A DNA stretch of 64,000 nucleotides. It comes from Cohaesibacter sp. (GTDB taxonomy: Bacteria > Pseudomonadota > Alphaproteobacteria > Rhizobiales > Cohaesibacteraceae). The notes beneath the pieces were generated by a model. That model searched no databases and had not been told where the DNA came from. It saw only the letters and a list, made by a program, of their open reading frames with translations. The DNA is taken from contig JAOAQZ010000016.1 of NCBI GenBank assembly GCA_025210795.1, forward strand, positions 1 to 64,000, read 5' to 3'. Positions 11,773 through 21,625 of this stretch are shown one piece after another. The position numbers and the translations under genes were made by a program. Numbering within the stretch: the stretch's first letter is position 1; the number at the start of each line of letters is the position of its first letter.

Positions 11773-13050
11773 TCAGCGCCTATCCATCTTGCGCAGGGTT
11801 TCGAATAAAAGAGCGGTGCCAGCCGCCAGTTGATCGGGGTCTGACCATTCTTCAGGGCAGTGGCTGCGGCCACCCTTACAAGGGACAAACACCATGGCTG
11901 CAGGAGTGATCCGGGAGAAGAAGACCGCATCATGACCGGCACCGGACGTCATTTTCTTCGACGTCAAACCAAGCTCATTGGACGCTTGGAGAAGCAGATC
12001 CCCCAAGCCTTCATCACATTCGGTATGAAGGCTGTCGGAGAGTATTTTCAGCTCGCTGATTTCAACCCCTTGGCCCGCTGCAAGCGCTGGCAGTTCGGCC
12101 TTGGCAAAGGCAAGAAACTGCTCCATCAGCTCGCGGGTCTGGGCGCGGGTATCAATCACCAGCTTGACCTTGCCCGGCACCACATTGGCGGCATTGGGCT
12201 CAAGATAAAATTCGCCCGTGGTTGCCACAAAATAGCCCTCACCGGCTGCCGCAAGCGCGCGGGCCTTGTCGCGAATGCCGCCCACCACTTCAATGGCGCC
12301 GCTCAAAGCGTCTTTGCGCAAATCCATCGGCGTGGTTCCCGCATGATCGGGAAGGCCGCTTATTGTAATCTCGATACGGGTGATGCCGACGATGGTGGTG
12401 ACAATGCCCACATCCAGCTCTTCGCTCTCCAGCACCCGCCCCTGCTCGATATGCAGCTCAAGATAACCCTTGATATCGTCCCGCGCCTCGGCCTTGATAG
12501 CCTCGGGTCTGCCGCCCATACGGGTGATGGCATCGCGCAGGCTTTCCTCAGCCGGGCCTGTATAGTCGAGCATGGCAGGCTCTAAAGAGCCGGTCATGGC
12601 GCGCGAGCCAACGCAGGAGAGGCCAAATTCGCTCATTTCCTCGGCAAGGCAGTCAGTCACCTCGATGGAATGGCGCGGTGCAATGCCCGCATCTTTAAGG
12701 GCGCGGACCACTTCCAGTCCGGCAACAACACCCGCCACACCATCGAACCGCCCGCCACCGGGAACCGTATCGCTGTGAGAGCCAATCATCAAAGTGCCTG
12801 CCTTTGGGTCTGTGCCCTCAAGACGGCCAATCAGATTGCCCCCTGCATCAATTGACACCGCAAGGCCTGCCTCTTCAAAACGGCGGGAGAGATAATCCCG
12901 CCCTTTGAGAAACATGGGAGAGAAGGAACGGCGGGTATAGGGCTTGTCCGGCTCGATAATGGCCCCAAGCGCCATCAGATCATCCCACAGGCGATCCTGA
13001 TTCACCGCCCAATTGCTGCGGCCCGCTTTGTTATAAGGAGCATCCGCCAT
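11773..13050 (-). CDS. N-carbamoyl-L-amino acid hydrolase (M20 family), probable N-carbamoylglutamate hydrolase
   Basis: 425-residue metal-dependent amidase of the Zn-carbamoylase/allantoate amidohydrolase group. Metal-ligand motifs are visible: GSHSDTVPGGGRFDG, the EE pair in CLAEEMSEFG, HIEQG, and a late His in GGRSHCPEE. LPDHAGTTPM marks the dimerisation lid. It hydrolyses an N-carbamoyl amino acid to the amino acid, ammonia and CO2; next to the hydantoinase, the expected substrate is N-carbamoyl-L-glutamate. The start ATG overlaps the upstream hydantoinase stop by one base (TAATG), so the two are translationally coupled. Confidence 0.85.
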   Translation of the reverse strand: MADAPYNKAGRSNWAVNQDRLWDDLMALGAIIEPDKPYTRRSFSPMFLKGRDYLSRRFEEAGLAVSIDAGGNLIGRLEGTDPKAGTLMIGSHSDTVPGGGRFDGVAGVVAGLEVVRALKDAGIAPRHSIEVTDCLAEEMSEFGLSCVGSRAMTGSLEPAMLDYTGPAEESLRDAITRMGGRPEAIKAEARDDIKGYLELHIEQGRVLESEELDVGIVTTIVGITRIEITISGLPDHAGTTPMDLRKDALSGAIEVVGGIRDKARALAAAGEGYFVATTGEFYLEPNAANVVPGKVKLVIDTRAQTRELMEQFLAFAKAELPALAAGQGVEISELKILSDSLHTECDEGLGDLLLQASNELGLTSKKMTSGAGHDAVFFSRITPAAMVFVPCKGGRSHCPEEWSDPDQLAAGTALLFETLRKMDRR

Positions 13051-14450
13051 TATGCGCCCTCCCCGTAAGCGGCAGCCTCTTTCAGCGCCTTACTCACCAG
13101 CGGCGTGATATAGGTGCCTTTGCCCGGCTCGGCGAGCACGTCCTTGCCGTCAAAAACCTTTTCGCCGCGCAGATACGTCGCTGCTGGCCGGAAGGGAAGC
13201 TCGATGTCCTCATAGGGGCTCCACGACACCACATTATGGCCGCTTGCAGCAGGATCATAGGGACCGGGCTTATGGGCCATCACCACGATATCGGCATCCT
13301 TGCCCACTTCCAGTGCACCTTTCTGGTGCGAGAGGCGGAAATGCTCAGCCGGATTTTTGGCCAAAAGGCGCGCGGCCCAGCTAAAGGACAGGCCCCGCTC
13401 GTAAAGGCCTTTTAGAAGCAGGCAATAAAGCGCTTCCAGGCCCGGCACACCGGAGGCATTTTTCAGCATGTCCGGATCGGTCTTGCGGTTTTCCGACCAA
13501 CTGACATGGTCGGTTGAGACCAAAGTCACATTGCCCGCTTCCAGATGGGACCACAGGGCCTCTACCTCTGCTTTGGGGCGAATGGGCGGATTGATCTTGG
13601 CCTTGCCGCCAAGGCGGGCAACATCTTCTTCCTCGTTAAGGGTGAGATAGTGCACACACGCCTCGATGGAGGTCTGGTAGCCCTGCTTCTGGTAAGCGGC
13701 GCACATTTCATAGCCGCGCCCGACCGAGCAATGCACCACATGGGCCGGACAGCCGGTGGTGGCACCAATTTCGTAAATCTCGGCCATGGCCAGTGTTTCG
13801 GTAATGGCCGGACGGCTCATGCCATGGGCGCGGTAATCGGTAATGCCTGCATCCTTGACCCGCTTGGCCATATCCATAACAAATTCATGGTTTTCGTTAT
13901 GAACGCCAGCCGCCAGACCATATTTGGCAATTTCAGAAAAGCATTGATAGAGCGTCTGGGGGGGAATGCGCGGGAATCGCTCAGGGTCCGTGCCGAAGGT
14001 TGAAAATTTGAAAGAGCAGGCACCTGCCTGGACCATCTCCTTCACTTTGTTGGGACCTTCTTCCGGGTGGCATGTTCCATAAAGCGCAAAGTCTACTCGA
14101 CATTCCCGCGCCGCTTCCTCTGCCTTGGCTGTCAGACGATCAGCCGTGCAAATCAGATCTCCGTCATCATAGGGCATGTCAACGATGGTGGTGACACCAC
14201 CAGCGGCGGCAGACCGGCTGGACCAGGCAAAGCCTTCCTGATCTTTCTGGCTGCGGCTGTGAACCTGTGCATCGATTGCGCCGGGCATGATATAGCTCTC
14301 GCCATAGGCTTCACGCTTGGTGGCATCGGGACCATCGCCGCTGCCTACGCCGACAACGCAGCCATCCTTGATGGCAACAAAGCCCGCATCCAAGACCTGA
14401 TCGGCAAGCACCACTTTTCCGGTCAATACAAGATCACATTTCGCTGACAT
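13050..14450 (-). CDS. Hydantoinase/dihydropyrimidinase-like amidohydrolase, probable hydantoin-5-propionate hydrolase
   Basis: 466-residue cyclic amidohydrolase of the dihydropyrimidinase/allantoinase group. The ATG at 14450 is chosen over a TTG 36 bases upstream because AAGGAGG sits 6 bases before it. Later metal-site residues are present: carbamylated Lys in SFKFSTFG, His in HNENHEF and VHCSVG, and the catalytic Asp in STDHVSW. The first HxH motif reads DAQVHSRS, so Gln62 replaces the first metal His while His64 is kept. Expected reaction is ring opening of hydantoin-5-propionate to N-carbamoylglutamate. It heads the four-gene run ending at 8903, 115 bp after the LysR gene. Confidence 0.82.
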   Translation of the reverse strand: MSAKCDLVLTGKVVLADQVLDAGFVAIKDGCVVGVGSGDGPDATKREAYGESYIMPGAIDAQVHSRSQKDQEGFAWSSRSAAAGGVTTIVDMPYDDGDLICTADRLTAKAEEAARECRVDFALYGTCHPEEGPNKVKEMVQAGACSFKFSTFGTDPERFPRIPPQTLYQCFSEIAKYGLAAGVHNENHEFVMDMAKRVKDAGITDYRAHGMSRPAITETLAMAEIYEIGATTGCPAHVVHCSVGRGYEMCAAYQKQGYQTSIEACVHYLTLNEEEDVARLGGKAKINPPIRPKAEVEALWSHLEAGNVTLVSTDHVSWSENRKTDPDMLKNASGVPGLEALYCLLLKGLYERGLSFSWAARLLAKNPAEHFRLSHQKGALEVGKDADIVVMAHKPGPYDPAASGHNVVSWSPYEDIELPFRPAATYLRGEKVFDGKDVLAEPGKGTYITPLVSKALKEAAAYGEGA

Positions 14451-14565
14451 ATAGTCCTCCTTTTCGTAGAAAGGAGTGTCAGACAAAAGACCCGTCTTTG
14501 ATAACTAGAGAATGTTGAACTGAGCTAGAGGCTTTTTTGAATTGCCGCAAAGGCAAGGGATTTCC

Positions 14566-16572
14566 TCAACTTTTGGCGCTTTCCACCCCATCCATCTTGA
14601 CGGAAAGCTGGGTAGAAAAGCCCAGATTCTGGCGCAGCAATGTGATGAAATCGCGCTCAACCCGCGTCAGCTCCCGCTCATTGGAAAAGCCCACATAGAG
14701 TTTGCGCATAATCACCGGCTCGCAAATGGGGGTGAAGAGAAGATCTCCGTTTTGCACATAGCGCTCGATCGCAGAGCGGGGCAAAATGGTAGCAAGCGGG
14801 GCTTGCCGGACCAGCTCCAGCGTGGTGGCCAGTGAATTGCATTCAAGCTCGATATCAAGATTGACCTTGCCCGCAAGCTGGGCATCGATGAGGCGGCGAA
14901 TGCCAAACACAGTGGTTGGCAGCACAAAGCGCAAGGCCTTGAGGGTCGCAAAATCTGCGCCTTTCGCGTCTTCCTCTAATGCACCCGCCGAAAGATCCCC
15001 CAGCAAGCCCCCTAACAAACCATGGGCGGGATTGGTGACAAGGCCCATTTCCTCCCCGCGGGACAGCTCCAGCCGTCCGCCCTGCCCGCCTGTTGTCTCC
15101 AGAACACTCAGATGAACAATCCCAGAGGCAATCCAGTCCTGCAAAAGATCGCTGGGCCCTTCAAACAATTGAATGGTCACATCAGGATAGGCCTGCCGCC
15201 ATGCCAGCACCGAGCGGGCCAATGCTCCGGCAAGGGGTGTGGTGTCATCGGCCAGCGGAATAAGCCCGATGCGCAGGCGCGACTGGCGCTTGACCGAAAT
15301 ATCCACCACATCGCGGCGAATGCGCTCTTGCGCGTCGCGAATAAGGCCTGCATAGGCGGCAAAGACATCGCCCGCGCGAGTGGGGGCAAGGCCGGAGCGC
15401 TGGCGCTCGAAAAGCTGGGTGCCAAGGCTCGTCTCCAGCTTGCGGATCTGGCTGGACAAGGCCGGTTGCGCCACCCGCATGCGTTGGGCCGCAAGCGAGA
15501 TATTGCGGCTGTCATAAACCTCGCGAAAATAGGCGATCTGGCGCAAGGTAATGGCGGGGCGGAAGATATGCCCCTCCTCATCCTGCCCCACGCGGCGGGT
15601 AAATTCGGCAACGAGTTCGCTGGCCGCCGGATGGTCCGTCTCCAGCTTTGCCACCAGATGACTGACCAGAGGCTCTGCCAGCGGATAGGTATAAAGCCGC
15701 CGCTGCCCAAGGCGGCTGGATAACGCGCTTTGCGGCACCAGAAAGGAAAAGCTTTCAGCAGTTTGGCTAAGGCGCGGCAGCGACCCCACATCCTCTTCCC
15801 CGCGCTCAAGAGTCGCAATGCCGTGGCGCTGGCAATAGGCAAGCGCATCGGCAGTAAGCCGCTCTGGCAATTCAGGCAGGATCAGATTGAGCTTTGATAG
15901 ATCCTCAGGGCTTAAAGGGGGCATATCCTTATCGGACGATCCGCCAGAGCCGCCTTCTACTGATGACTTAAAGCCCGGAATAGGCATATTGGTGATGATC
16001 ACCCATCTATCTTCAAAAATGGGAACAAGACCATCCCCGTCAAGACCAGCGGCGTCTTGGGCTTCATCGGGGTCAAGATAATCAATCTGGATCACCTGCC
16101 CGCGCGTACCATCCGCGCCATCTGCCCCCTGCTTCCCCCTTTGCCCCGACAATTTGCCCAAAGCCGCTTCCAGACCCAGCTGGAAATTGACCGTAAACAA
16201 AACATCGGGATGCTGGCGCTGCAAATGGCCGATCGAGGCGGACAGGGCCTTTGACAGGCGCCCGAGGAAGAATTTAAGCGAGGATTGGATAGAGATTTCA
16301 TGCAAGGGCTGATCGGAGGACTGGCCAAGACAGGCCTGCGCCGATTCCATGGTGCGCAGGATCACTTCCCCTTGGGAATAGAGCCAGCGGGCTTCCTTTG
16401 TAGGATAGAAGCCCTGCTGGGTGCGGCGGAAAAGCTGGATTCCCAGCTCTTCCTCAAGCAAATTGAGACTGGTGGACAGGGTCGAGGGGGCAATGCCCAA
16501 TTCCTTTGCCGCAGTGGCATGATTGGGCTGCTGGCACGCCACCAGAAAATAGCAAAGTTGTCGCGCCTCCAT
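14566..16572 (-). CDS. Tandem double LysR-type regulator
   Basis: 668-residue protein made of two complete LysR units in one chain, about twice the family length. Unit 1 has a winged helix at residues 1-62 (NHATAAKELGIAPSTLS) and a degenerate effector domain to about 330. Unit 2 restarts with a second winged helix at about 337-400 (NISLAAQRMRVAQPALSSQ) and an effector domain to the end. Unit 1 carries two loop insertions, one Gly/Asp-rich (KQGADGADGTRG) and one Gly/Ser-rich (EGGSGGSS). It lies directly upstream of the hydantoinase operon on the same strand and is a likely regulator of it. A second two-HTH regulator sits at 29486-30778. The frame is continuous, so this is not a sequencing fusion visible here. 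Confidence 0.88.
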   Translation of the reverse strand: MEARQLCYFLVACQQPNHATAAKELGIAPSTLSTSLNLLEEELGIQLFRRTQQGFYPTKEARWLYSQGEVILRTMESAQACLGQSSDQPLHEISIQSSLKFFLGRLSKALSASIGHLQRQHPDVLFTVNFQLGLEAALGKLSGQRGKQGADGADGTRGQVIQIDYLDPDEAQDAAGLDGDGLVPIFEDRWVIITNMPIPGFKSSVEGGSGGSSDKDMPPLSPEDLSKLNLILPELPERLTADALAYCQRHGIATLERGEEDVGSLPRLSQTAESFSFLVPQSALSSRLGQRRLYTYPLAEPLVSHLVAKLETDHPAASELVAEFTRRVGQDEEGHIFRPAITLRQIAYFREVYDSRNISLAAQRMRVAQPALSSQIRKLETSLGTQLFERQRSGLAPTRAGDVFAAYAGLIRDAQERIRRDVVDISVKRQSRLRIGLIPLADDTTPLAGALARSVLAWRQAYPDVTIQLFEGPSDLLQDWIASGIVHLSVLETTGGQGGRLELSRGEEMGLVTNPAHGLLGGLLGDLSAGALEEDAKGADFATLKALRFVLPTTVFGIRRLIDAQLAGKVNLDIELECNSLATTLELVRQAPLATILPRSAIERYVQNGDLLFTPICEPVIMRKLYVGFSNERELTRVERDFITLLRQNLGFSTQLSVKMDGVESAKS

Positions 16573-16631
16573 GACCCACCAATCCAGTTGCGGGACAAAA
16601 GGCCCCTATCCGCCAAAGGCGGTTGCTGCGC

Positions 16632-17762
16632 TTAAGACCCTGTTTGCTGATTATAGCGCCCAATATGAACCATCGGTATGCCAAAGAGCAACTCATTGAC
16701 CGCAATGCGTTTCACATAATCCCCAATGGCCAGCTCGTCGGTCATGCCGATACCGCCATGAAGCTGGATGCTCTCTTCGCCCACCTTGCGGCCCGACCAG
16801 ATGGCCTGCACCCAAGCAGCACTAACCATGCTTTCCGCTTCATCAAGCCCGTCGCGCAATGCCATGGCTGCGGCCATAACAAGGGAGCGGGCCTCTTCCA
16901 CCTTGATGGACATATCCACCAGGCGGTGTTGCAGCACCTGAAATTTGCCCAAAGGCTGGCCGAATTGCTTGCGCGTCTTGGCATAATCCAAAGTCATGTC
17001 AAAGGCGGCTTGCATCGCCCCCAGCATTTCGCTGGCCGCCGCAATCAGCGCTTCCTGATAGGCAGTTTCAAACAGTGCAAGACCGTTGCTGCCATCATCA
17101 AGGCGGCTCTCGGCACCCAGCTTTACCCCGCTCAATTCAAGGTGGGCTGCTTGCCGATTGTCCATAAGCTGGATGATGCGCTGAGAGAGCCCCTCAGCAT
17201 CGGCAGGCACATGGAAAATCGCGAACTCTTCCTTACCATCAACGCCCTCTTCAACAATAGCAGTGACGATAAACCCGTCCGCGGCGGCAGCATTGAGCAC
17301 CTGACTTTTGCGCCCCTCAAGGCACCAACCCTCACCATCCTTGATGGCCTTTGTGCTAGGAGCGGTAAAATTATAGCCGCGTCCTTCCTCATGAAGGGCC
17401 ATAACGGTGAGGCTTTCGCCCGCAATCTGGCTTTCAAGAAGGGCAGCACCCCGCTCGCCTACCCCTTCCAGCACGCGTCCGGCAAAGATGGCCGCAGGCA
17501 GATAAGGCAAAGGCGACAGGCCCGCCCCCATAGCCTCGGCCACAATCATGGAGCCAACCGCGCCCATACCAAACCCGCCAACCTCTTCGCCAAAGGGGGC
17601 GGCAAGCCAGCCCATTTCGGCGCAGGTTTGCCATGCTTTGGGCGAAAAGCCTTCTTTGAGCGCTGCATCGGCCCGCGCCTGCTCCAGTCCGGCTGTGTCT
17701 TGCATGAAGCGGGTTACCGAATCGGCGAGCATTTGTTCGGTTTCATCAAATTCGAAATTCAT
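16632..17762 (-). CDS. Acyl-CoA dehydrogenase, small partner
   Basis: 376-residue FAD-dependent acyl-CoA dehydrogenase with the C-terminal family signature QLHGGIGMTDE and the RKQFGQPLGKFQ segment. It follows a second, different acyl-CoA dehydrogenase by 25 bp on the same strand. Such adjacent unequal pairs often form heterotetramers that act on bulky acyl-CoA thioesters. Substrate is not known. The gap to the double LysR gene downstream is about 60 bp. Confidence 0.85.
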   Translation of the reverse strand: MNFEFDETEQMLADSVTRFMQDTAGLEQARADAALKEGFSPKAWQTCAEMGWLAAPFGEEVGGFGMGAVGSMIVAEAMGAGLSPLPYLPAAIFAGRVLEGVGERGAALLESQIAGESLTVMALHEEGRGYNFTAPSTKAIKDGEGWCLEGRKSQVLNAAAADGFIVTAIVEEGVDGKEEFAIFHVPADAEGLSQRIIQLMDNRQAAHLELSGVKLGAESRLDDGSNGLALFETAYQEALIAAASEMLGAMQAAFDMTLDYAKTRKQFGQPLGKFQVLQHRLVDMSIKVEEARSLVMAAAMALRDGLDEAESMVSAAWVQAIWSGRKVGEESIQLHGGIGMTDELAIGDYVKRIAVNELLFGIPMVHIGRYNQQTGS

Positions 17763-17787
17763 ATCAAACGTCCTTCAATGCCCGGCC

Positions 17788-18951
17788 CTAGAGGCCCAAA
17801 GTTGCTTTTGCCATGACCATGCGCTGGATCTCGTTAGAGCCGCCCCAAATGGTCAATTTGCGCAAATTAAGATAGGTCGGCAGCGCCATGGCGGCGTGCG
17901 GCAGACCCGCAGGCTCGGCCCCGTCTGCTTCCATAAAGCCTTGGGAGACGGGGGCGGCATCAGGCCCCAGCATATCGAGCCGCAGGCGGGTGACGGCTTG
18001 GGAGATTTCCGTGCCGCGAATTTTAAGGGCAGAAGCCCTCGGCCCCGGATTGCCCCCTGCATTCATGCTCGACAGCAGGCGCAGCTCAAGAAATTCAAGC
18101 GCTTTAAGTTCGATTTCCAGCTCCGCAATGCGTGCTTCAAACACAGATCCGGGCGCGATATCCTCGCGCAGGGTTTTCAGATTGCGCCGCGAGCGGGCAG
18201 AGCCGGACATGATAAAGCGCTCATGCTCAAGCAGCGCCTTGCCATAGCCCCAACCGGCCCCTTCTGCGCCGATCAGATTTTCAGCGGGCACCTTCACATT
18301 TTCCAAAAAGACTTCATTGACTTCATGGTCGCCATCAATCGTCTTGATGGGGCGCACGCTGATACCCGGCGTTTTCATGTCAATCAGCAGGAAGGAAATG
18401 CCTGCTTGCGGTTTGCAGCTGGTGTCGGTTTTGACAAGGCAGAACATCCAGTCGGCCCAATGGGCCCATGTGGTCCATGTTTTCTGGCCATTGACGATAT
18501 AATGATCCCCTTCACGCACCGCGCGGGTTTTCAGGCTGGCCAGATCAGATCCGGCTCCCGGCTCGGAATAACCCTGACACCACCAGACCTTGTTTTCGCG
18601 AATGGGCGGCAAAAAGCGGGCTTTTTGCTCTTCATTGGCGTAATTATAGATAACCGGCCCCACCATGGTGATGCCAAATTGCACAGGCGGCGGTGCATAG
18701 AGCGAGCCATAGGCCTGCTCGAACAAATAGCGGCGCGTTGCGTTAAAGCCCGGGCCACCATATTCCTTGGGCCAGCCAGCCGCCAGCCAATTATGCCGGG
18801 CCAGCACATCCTGCCAGCGCAGCATATCTTCTTTGCCAAGGCGCTGGCCAAGGCGTTCTTTTTGCTCGATATCCGCAGGCAGGCCTGCTTTTAAGGTTTC
18901 GCGCACATGCTCATAAAAGGCGCGATCTTCAGGGGAAAAAGCGAGATCCAT
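17788..18951 (-). CDS. Acyl-CoA dehydrogenase, large partner
   Basis: 387-residue acyl-CoA dehydrogenase. The middle domain shows CQGYSEPGAGSDLAS and VNGQKTWTTWAH (FAD/substrate region), and the C-terminus ends in WGGSNEIQRMVMAK. It is clearly a different subfamily from the downstream gene, supporting a heteromeric enzyme. It sits 12 bp after the CoA-transferase gene, so acyl activation and dehydrogenation are probably cotranscribed. Confidence 0.87.
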   Translation of the reverse strand: MDLAFSPEDRAFYEHVRETLKAGLPADIEQKERLGQRLGKEDMLRWQDVLARHNWLAAGWPKEYGGPGFNATRRYLFEQAYGSLYAPPPVQFGITMVGPVIYNYANEEQKARFLPPIRENKVWWCQGYSEPGAGSDLASLKTRAVREGDHYIVNGQKTWTTWAHWADWMFCLVKTDTSCKPQAGISFLLIDMKTPGISVRPIKTIDGDHEVNEVFLENVKVPAENLIGAEGAGWGYGKALLEHERFIMSGSARSRRNLKTLREDIAPGSVFEARIAELEIELKALEFLELRLLSSMNAGGNPGPRASALKIRGTEISQAVTRLRLDMLGPDAAPVSQGFMEADGAEPAGLPHAAMALPTYLNLRKLTIWGGSNEIQRMVMAKATLGL

Positions 18952-18963
18952 TCTTAGGCTTCC

Positions 18964-20169
18964 TTATATGATATTGCGAGAGGTAAGATCGGTAATGGCC
19001 TCGTCGGACCAGCCAAGCACATCGCGCAACATGGCCGGACCATCGGCCCCCAGACGCGGGGCGGGGCGCTGCTTACCACGCGGTGAGGTGCCAAATTGCA
19101 CCGGCTGCTCGGGCAGGCGAAAAGAGCCAAGGGCGGGATGATCAACTTGCGTAAAAAGCTGGCGCGTCTCTACATGCTCGTTATTCACCGCCTGCTCTAC
19201 ATCCCAGACGGGCGAAGCTGGCACGCCGGAGGCACCTAAAAGCTCCACCGCTTCTTCAACGCTTAAAGCACCGGCCCAGCTTTCAATCTCGGCCCGCAAA
19301 GCGGCCTCATTGGCGCAGCGCAAGGCGTCACTCAAAAAGCGGGGATCTTCTTCAAGTTCCGCCTTGCCCATAACTGCACAAAGCCGCGAGAACAGCACCT
19401 GATTAGCAACCGCAATGATGAGATGCCCGTCGGCTGCCTGAAAAGCACCAAAGGGAGCTGAAAGCGGATGGCGCGCGCCGGTGCGTTTGGGCGCGGTGCC
19501 GCTCACCTGATATTGGGTGATGGCGGTTGGCAGAAGCGACAGGAGGCTGTCAAACATGGCAATGTCTACATGCTGGCCTTCGCCGGTGCGCTCACGCTGG
19601 AACAGGGCCGAGCTGACGGCCCAAGCTGCAAACAGACCCGAGACGGTATCGCCAATGGAATCGCCGGCAAAAACCGGAGGCCCCGCTTCTTCCCCCGTCA
19701 CGGACATAAAGCCGGACATGGCTTGGGCAATCACATCATAGCTGGGGCGTTTGGCCATGGGGCCTTCCTGCCCGAAGCCGGAAATGGAGCAATAGATCAG
19801 CTTGGGATTGAGCGCTTTAAGCGCGGCATAATCAATGCCAAGGCGCGCGGCGACGCCGGGGCGGAAATTCTCGACCACCACATCGGCCTTGGCGGCAAGA
19901 GCCCGCGCAATCTCCAGCGCTTCAGGATTTTTCAAATCCAGCTTGAGGCTGTGCTTGTTGCGATTGATAAATTCAAAATTGGCGCTGCCGCCATCAACCA
20001 TTGCCCCCATATGGCGCTGATCATCGCCTGTGGGGGGTTCGATCTTCATAATATAGGCCCCCAGATCGGCCATCATGGCGGTGCAATAGGGGCCTGCAAC
20101 AACGCGCGTGAAATCAAGCACCCGCACACCCTCAAGCGGCCGAGGGCGGGATGGAATAGACTGTGACAT
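18964..20169 (-). CDS. CaiB/BaiF family (type III) CoA-transferase
   Basis: 401-residue family III CoA-transferase, which moves CoA between carboxylic acids through an aspartyl-CoA intermediate. The N-terminal block PLEGVRVLDFTRVVAGPYC and the VDIAMFD motif with the catalytic Asp are visible. The ATG at 20169 is preferred over an in-frame TTG 18 bases upstream because AGG lies at proper distance. It leads into the two acyl-CoA dehydrogenases and sits about 150 bp from a TRAP transporter, suggesting uptake and CoA activation of an organic acid. Confidence 0.88.
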   Translation of the reverse strand: MSQSIPSRPRPLEGVRVLDFTRVVAGPYCTAMMADLGAYIMKIEPPTGDDQRHMGAMVDGGSANFEFINRNKHSLKLDLKNPEALEIARALAAKADVVVENFRPGVAARLGIDYAALKALNPKLIYCSISGFGQEGPMAKRPSYDVIAQAMSGFMSVTGEEAGPPVFAGDSIGDTVSGLFAAWAVSSALFQRERTGEGQHVDIAMFDSLLSLLPTAITQYQVSGTAPKRTGARHPLSAPFGAFQAADGHLIIAVANQVLFSRLCAVMGKAELEEDPRFLSDALRCANEAALRAEIESWAGALSVEEAVELLGASGVPASPVWDVEQAVNNEHVETRQLFTQVDHPALGSFRLPEQPVQFGTSPRGKQRPAPRLGADGPAMLRDVLGWSDEAITDLTSRNII

Positions 20170-20320
20170 AACAAGACCTGTTTGCAAGTTGGGGCAGCGC
20201 CCAGCACTGCCGTAAAAATCTTATGAAGGCCCAAAGGGCCAGAAGCCTGACTTAAGCCCGACTTGAGCCAGATTTGGGCCAGATAGGAGCCGGAGCGCGA
20301 TCACCCCGGCTCATTCGTGC

Positions 20321-21625
20321 CTATCGCATGGCATTTGGTAGCCACAGGGCGATCTCAGGGAAGGCGATGACCAGAAGCAGAGCCACCACATTGGCGATAA
20401 GGAAGGGCGTGACCCCCTTATAGATCGTGCCCAGCGGAATATCGGGCCGCAGACTTTTAAGAACAAAGACATTGATGCCAACCGGCGGCGTGATCATACC
20501 AATCTCGATCACCATCACGTTGATGATGCCCCACCAGATCGGGTCATAGCCAAGACCGGTCACCAGCGGAAAGACAAATGGCAAGGTCAGTACCATGCCC
20601 GCAAGCGCATCAAAAATCGCACCCAGCACCACATACATGGCCACCAGAATAAGAATGACGGCAATCGGGGGGATATCAAAGCCCTTCACCCATTCAACAA
20701 TCTCTTGCGGCATGTGCGAGAGGGTCATGAAATAGGTAAAGATATTGGCCCCGATCATGATCACATACAAAAGGGCGATGGAGCCTGCGGCATCATAAAG
20801 GGTGGTCCAGAAAGCCTGCCCTTTGAGCTTGCCGCGGGCAAAAGCAAAGGCCAGCGTCATGACAAGGCCGACAGCCGCCCCTTCATTGACCGTAAAGAGA
20901 CCGGAATAGATGCCGCCCATCACCGTGATGATGATCATGGCCGCACCCCAGCTTTTGCGGGTCACAGCAAGGCGATCGCCCCAATCGGTGCGCGGGGACG
21001 GCTCGGCCGCCTTTGGATTGATCATCAGATAGACGCGGATGGCTACAAAGAACAGGAAGATGGACAAAAGCCCCGGCCCGACAGCGGCCAGAAACATATC
21101 AACCACGAACTGTTCCACCTGCACGGCGTAAATCACCATGATGATGGAGGGAGGAATGAGCGAGCCAAGGGTGCCGCCCGCGGCCAGCGTGCCAGAGCAT
21201 AAAGACAGCAAGTAATTGCGCTTTTCCATCTCCGGCATGGCAATGCGGGTCATGGTGGCCGTGGTAGCAATGGACGAGCCGGAAATGGCGCCAAAGCCGC
21301 CGCAGCCTGCAATGGTTGCCATGGCAAGACCGCCGCGCAAATGGCCGATCCACGCATTGGCAAGGCGGTAAATGTCTGCCGACAGGCCCGCAATACCGGC
21401 AAAACCGCCCATCAAAAGAAAGGCCATGACGACGGAAAATTCCGCATTGGTCAGCATCGAGACCGTCTCGGTGCCGAACAGCGAGATCGCACCAGAGAAG
21501 CTGCCCGTCATGGCAATGAAGCCACCAGCCCCCACAACAGCCATGGCAATGCCAACGGGAATATGCAGAAAAATGGCACCAACGAGGCAGGCAAGGCCCA
21601 CAAGGCCCGTTTCAATCGGGGTCAT
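20321..21625 (-). CDS. dctM: TRAP transporter large permease (DctM)
   Basis: 434-residue, strongly hydrophobic large subunit of a tripartite ATP-independent periplasmic transporter, with about 11-12 predicted membrane segments and the family block GSLIPPSIIMVIYA. It uses an ion gradient to import an organic acid handed over by the binding protein. Its ATG overlaps the small permease stop by 4 bp. Confidence 0.92.
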   Translation of the reverse strand: MTPIETGLVGLACLVGAIFLHIPVGIAMAVVGAGGFIAMTGSFSGAISLFGTETVSMLTNAEFSVVMAFLLMGGFAGIAGLSADIYRLANAWIGHLRGGLAMATIAGCGGFGAISGSSIATTATMTRIAMPEMEKRNYLLSLCSGTLAAGGTLGSLIPPSIIMVIYAVQVEQFVVDMFLAAVGPGLLSIFLFFVAIRVYLMINPKAAEPSPRTDWGDRLAVTRKSWGAAMIIITVMGGIYSGLFTVNEGAAVGLVMTLAFAFARGKLKGQAFWTTLYDAAGSIALLYVIMIGANIFTYFMTLSHMPQEIVEWVKGFDIPPIAVILILVAMYVVLGAIFDALAGMVLTLPFVFPLVTGLGYDPIWWGIINVMVIEIGMITPPVGINVFVLKSLRPDIPLGTIYKGVTPFLIANVVALLLVIAFPEIALWLPNAMR

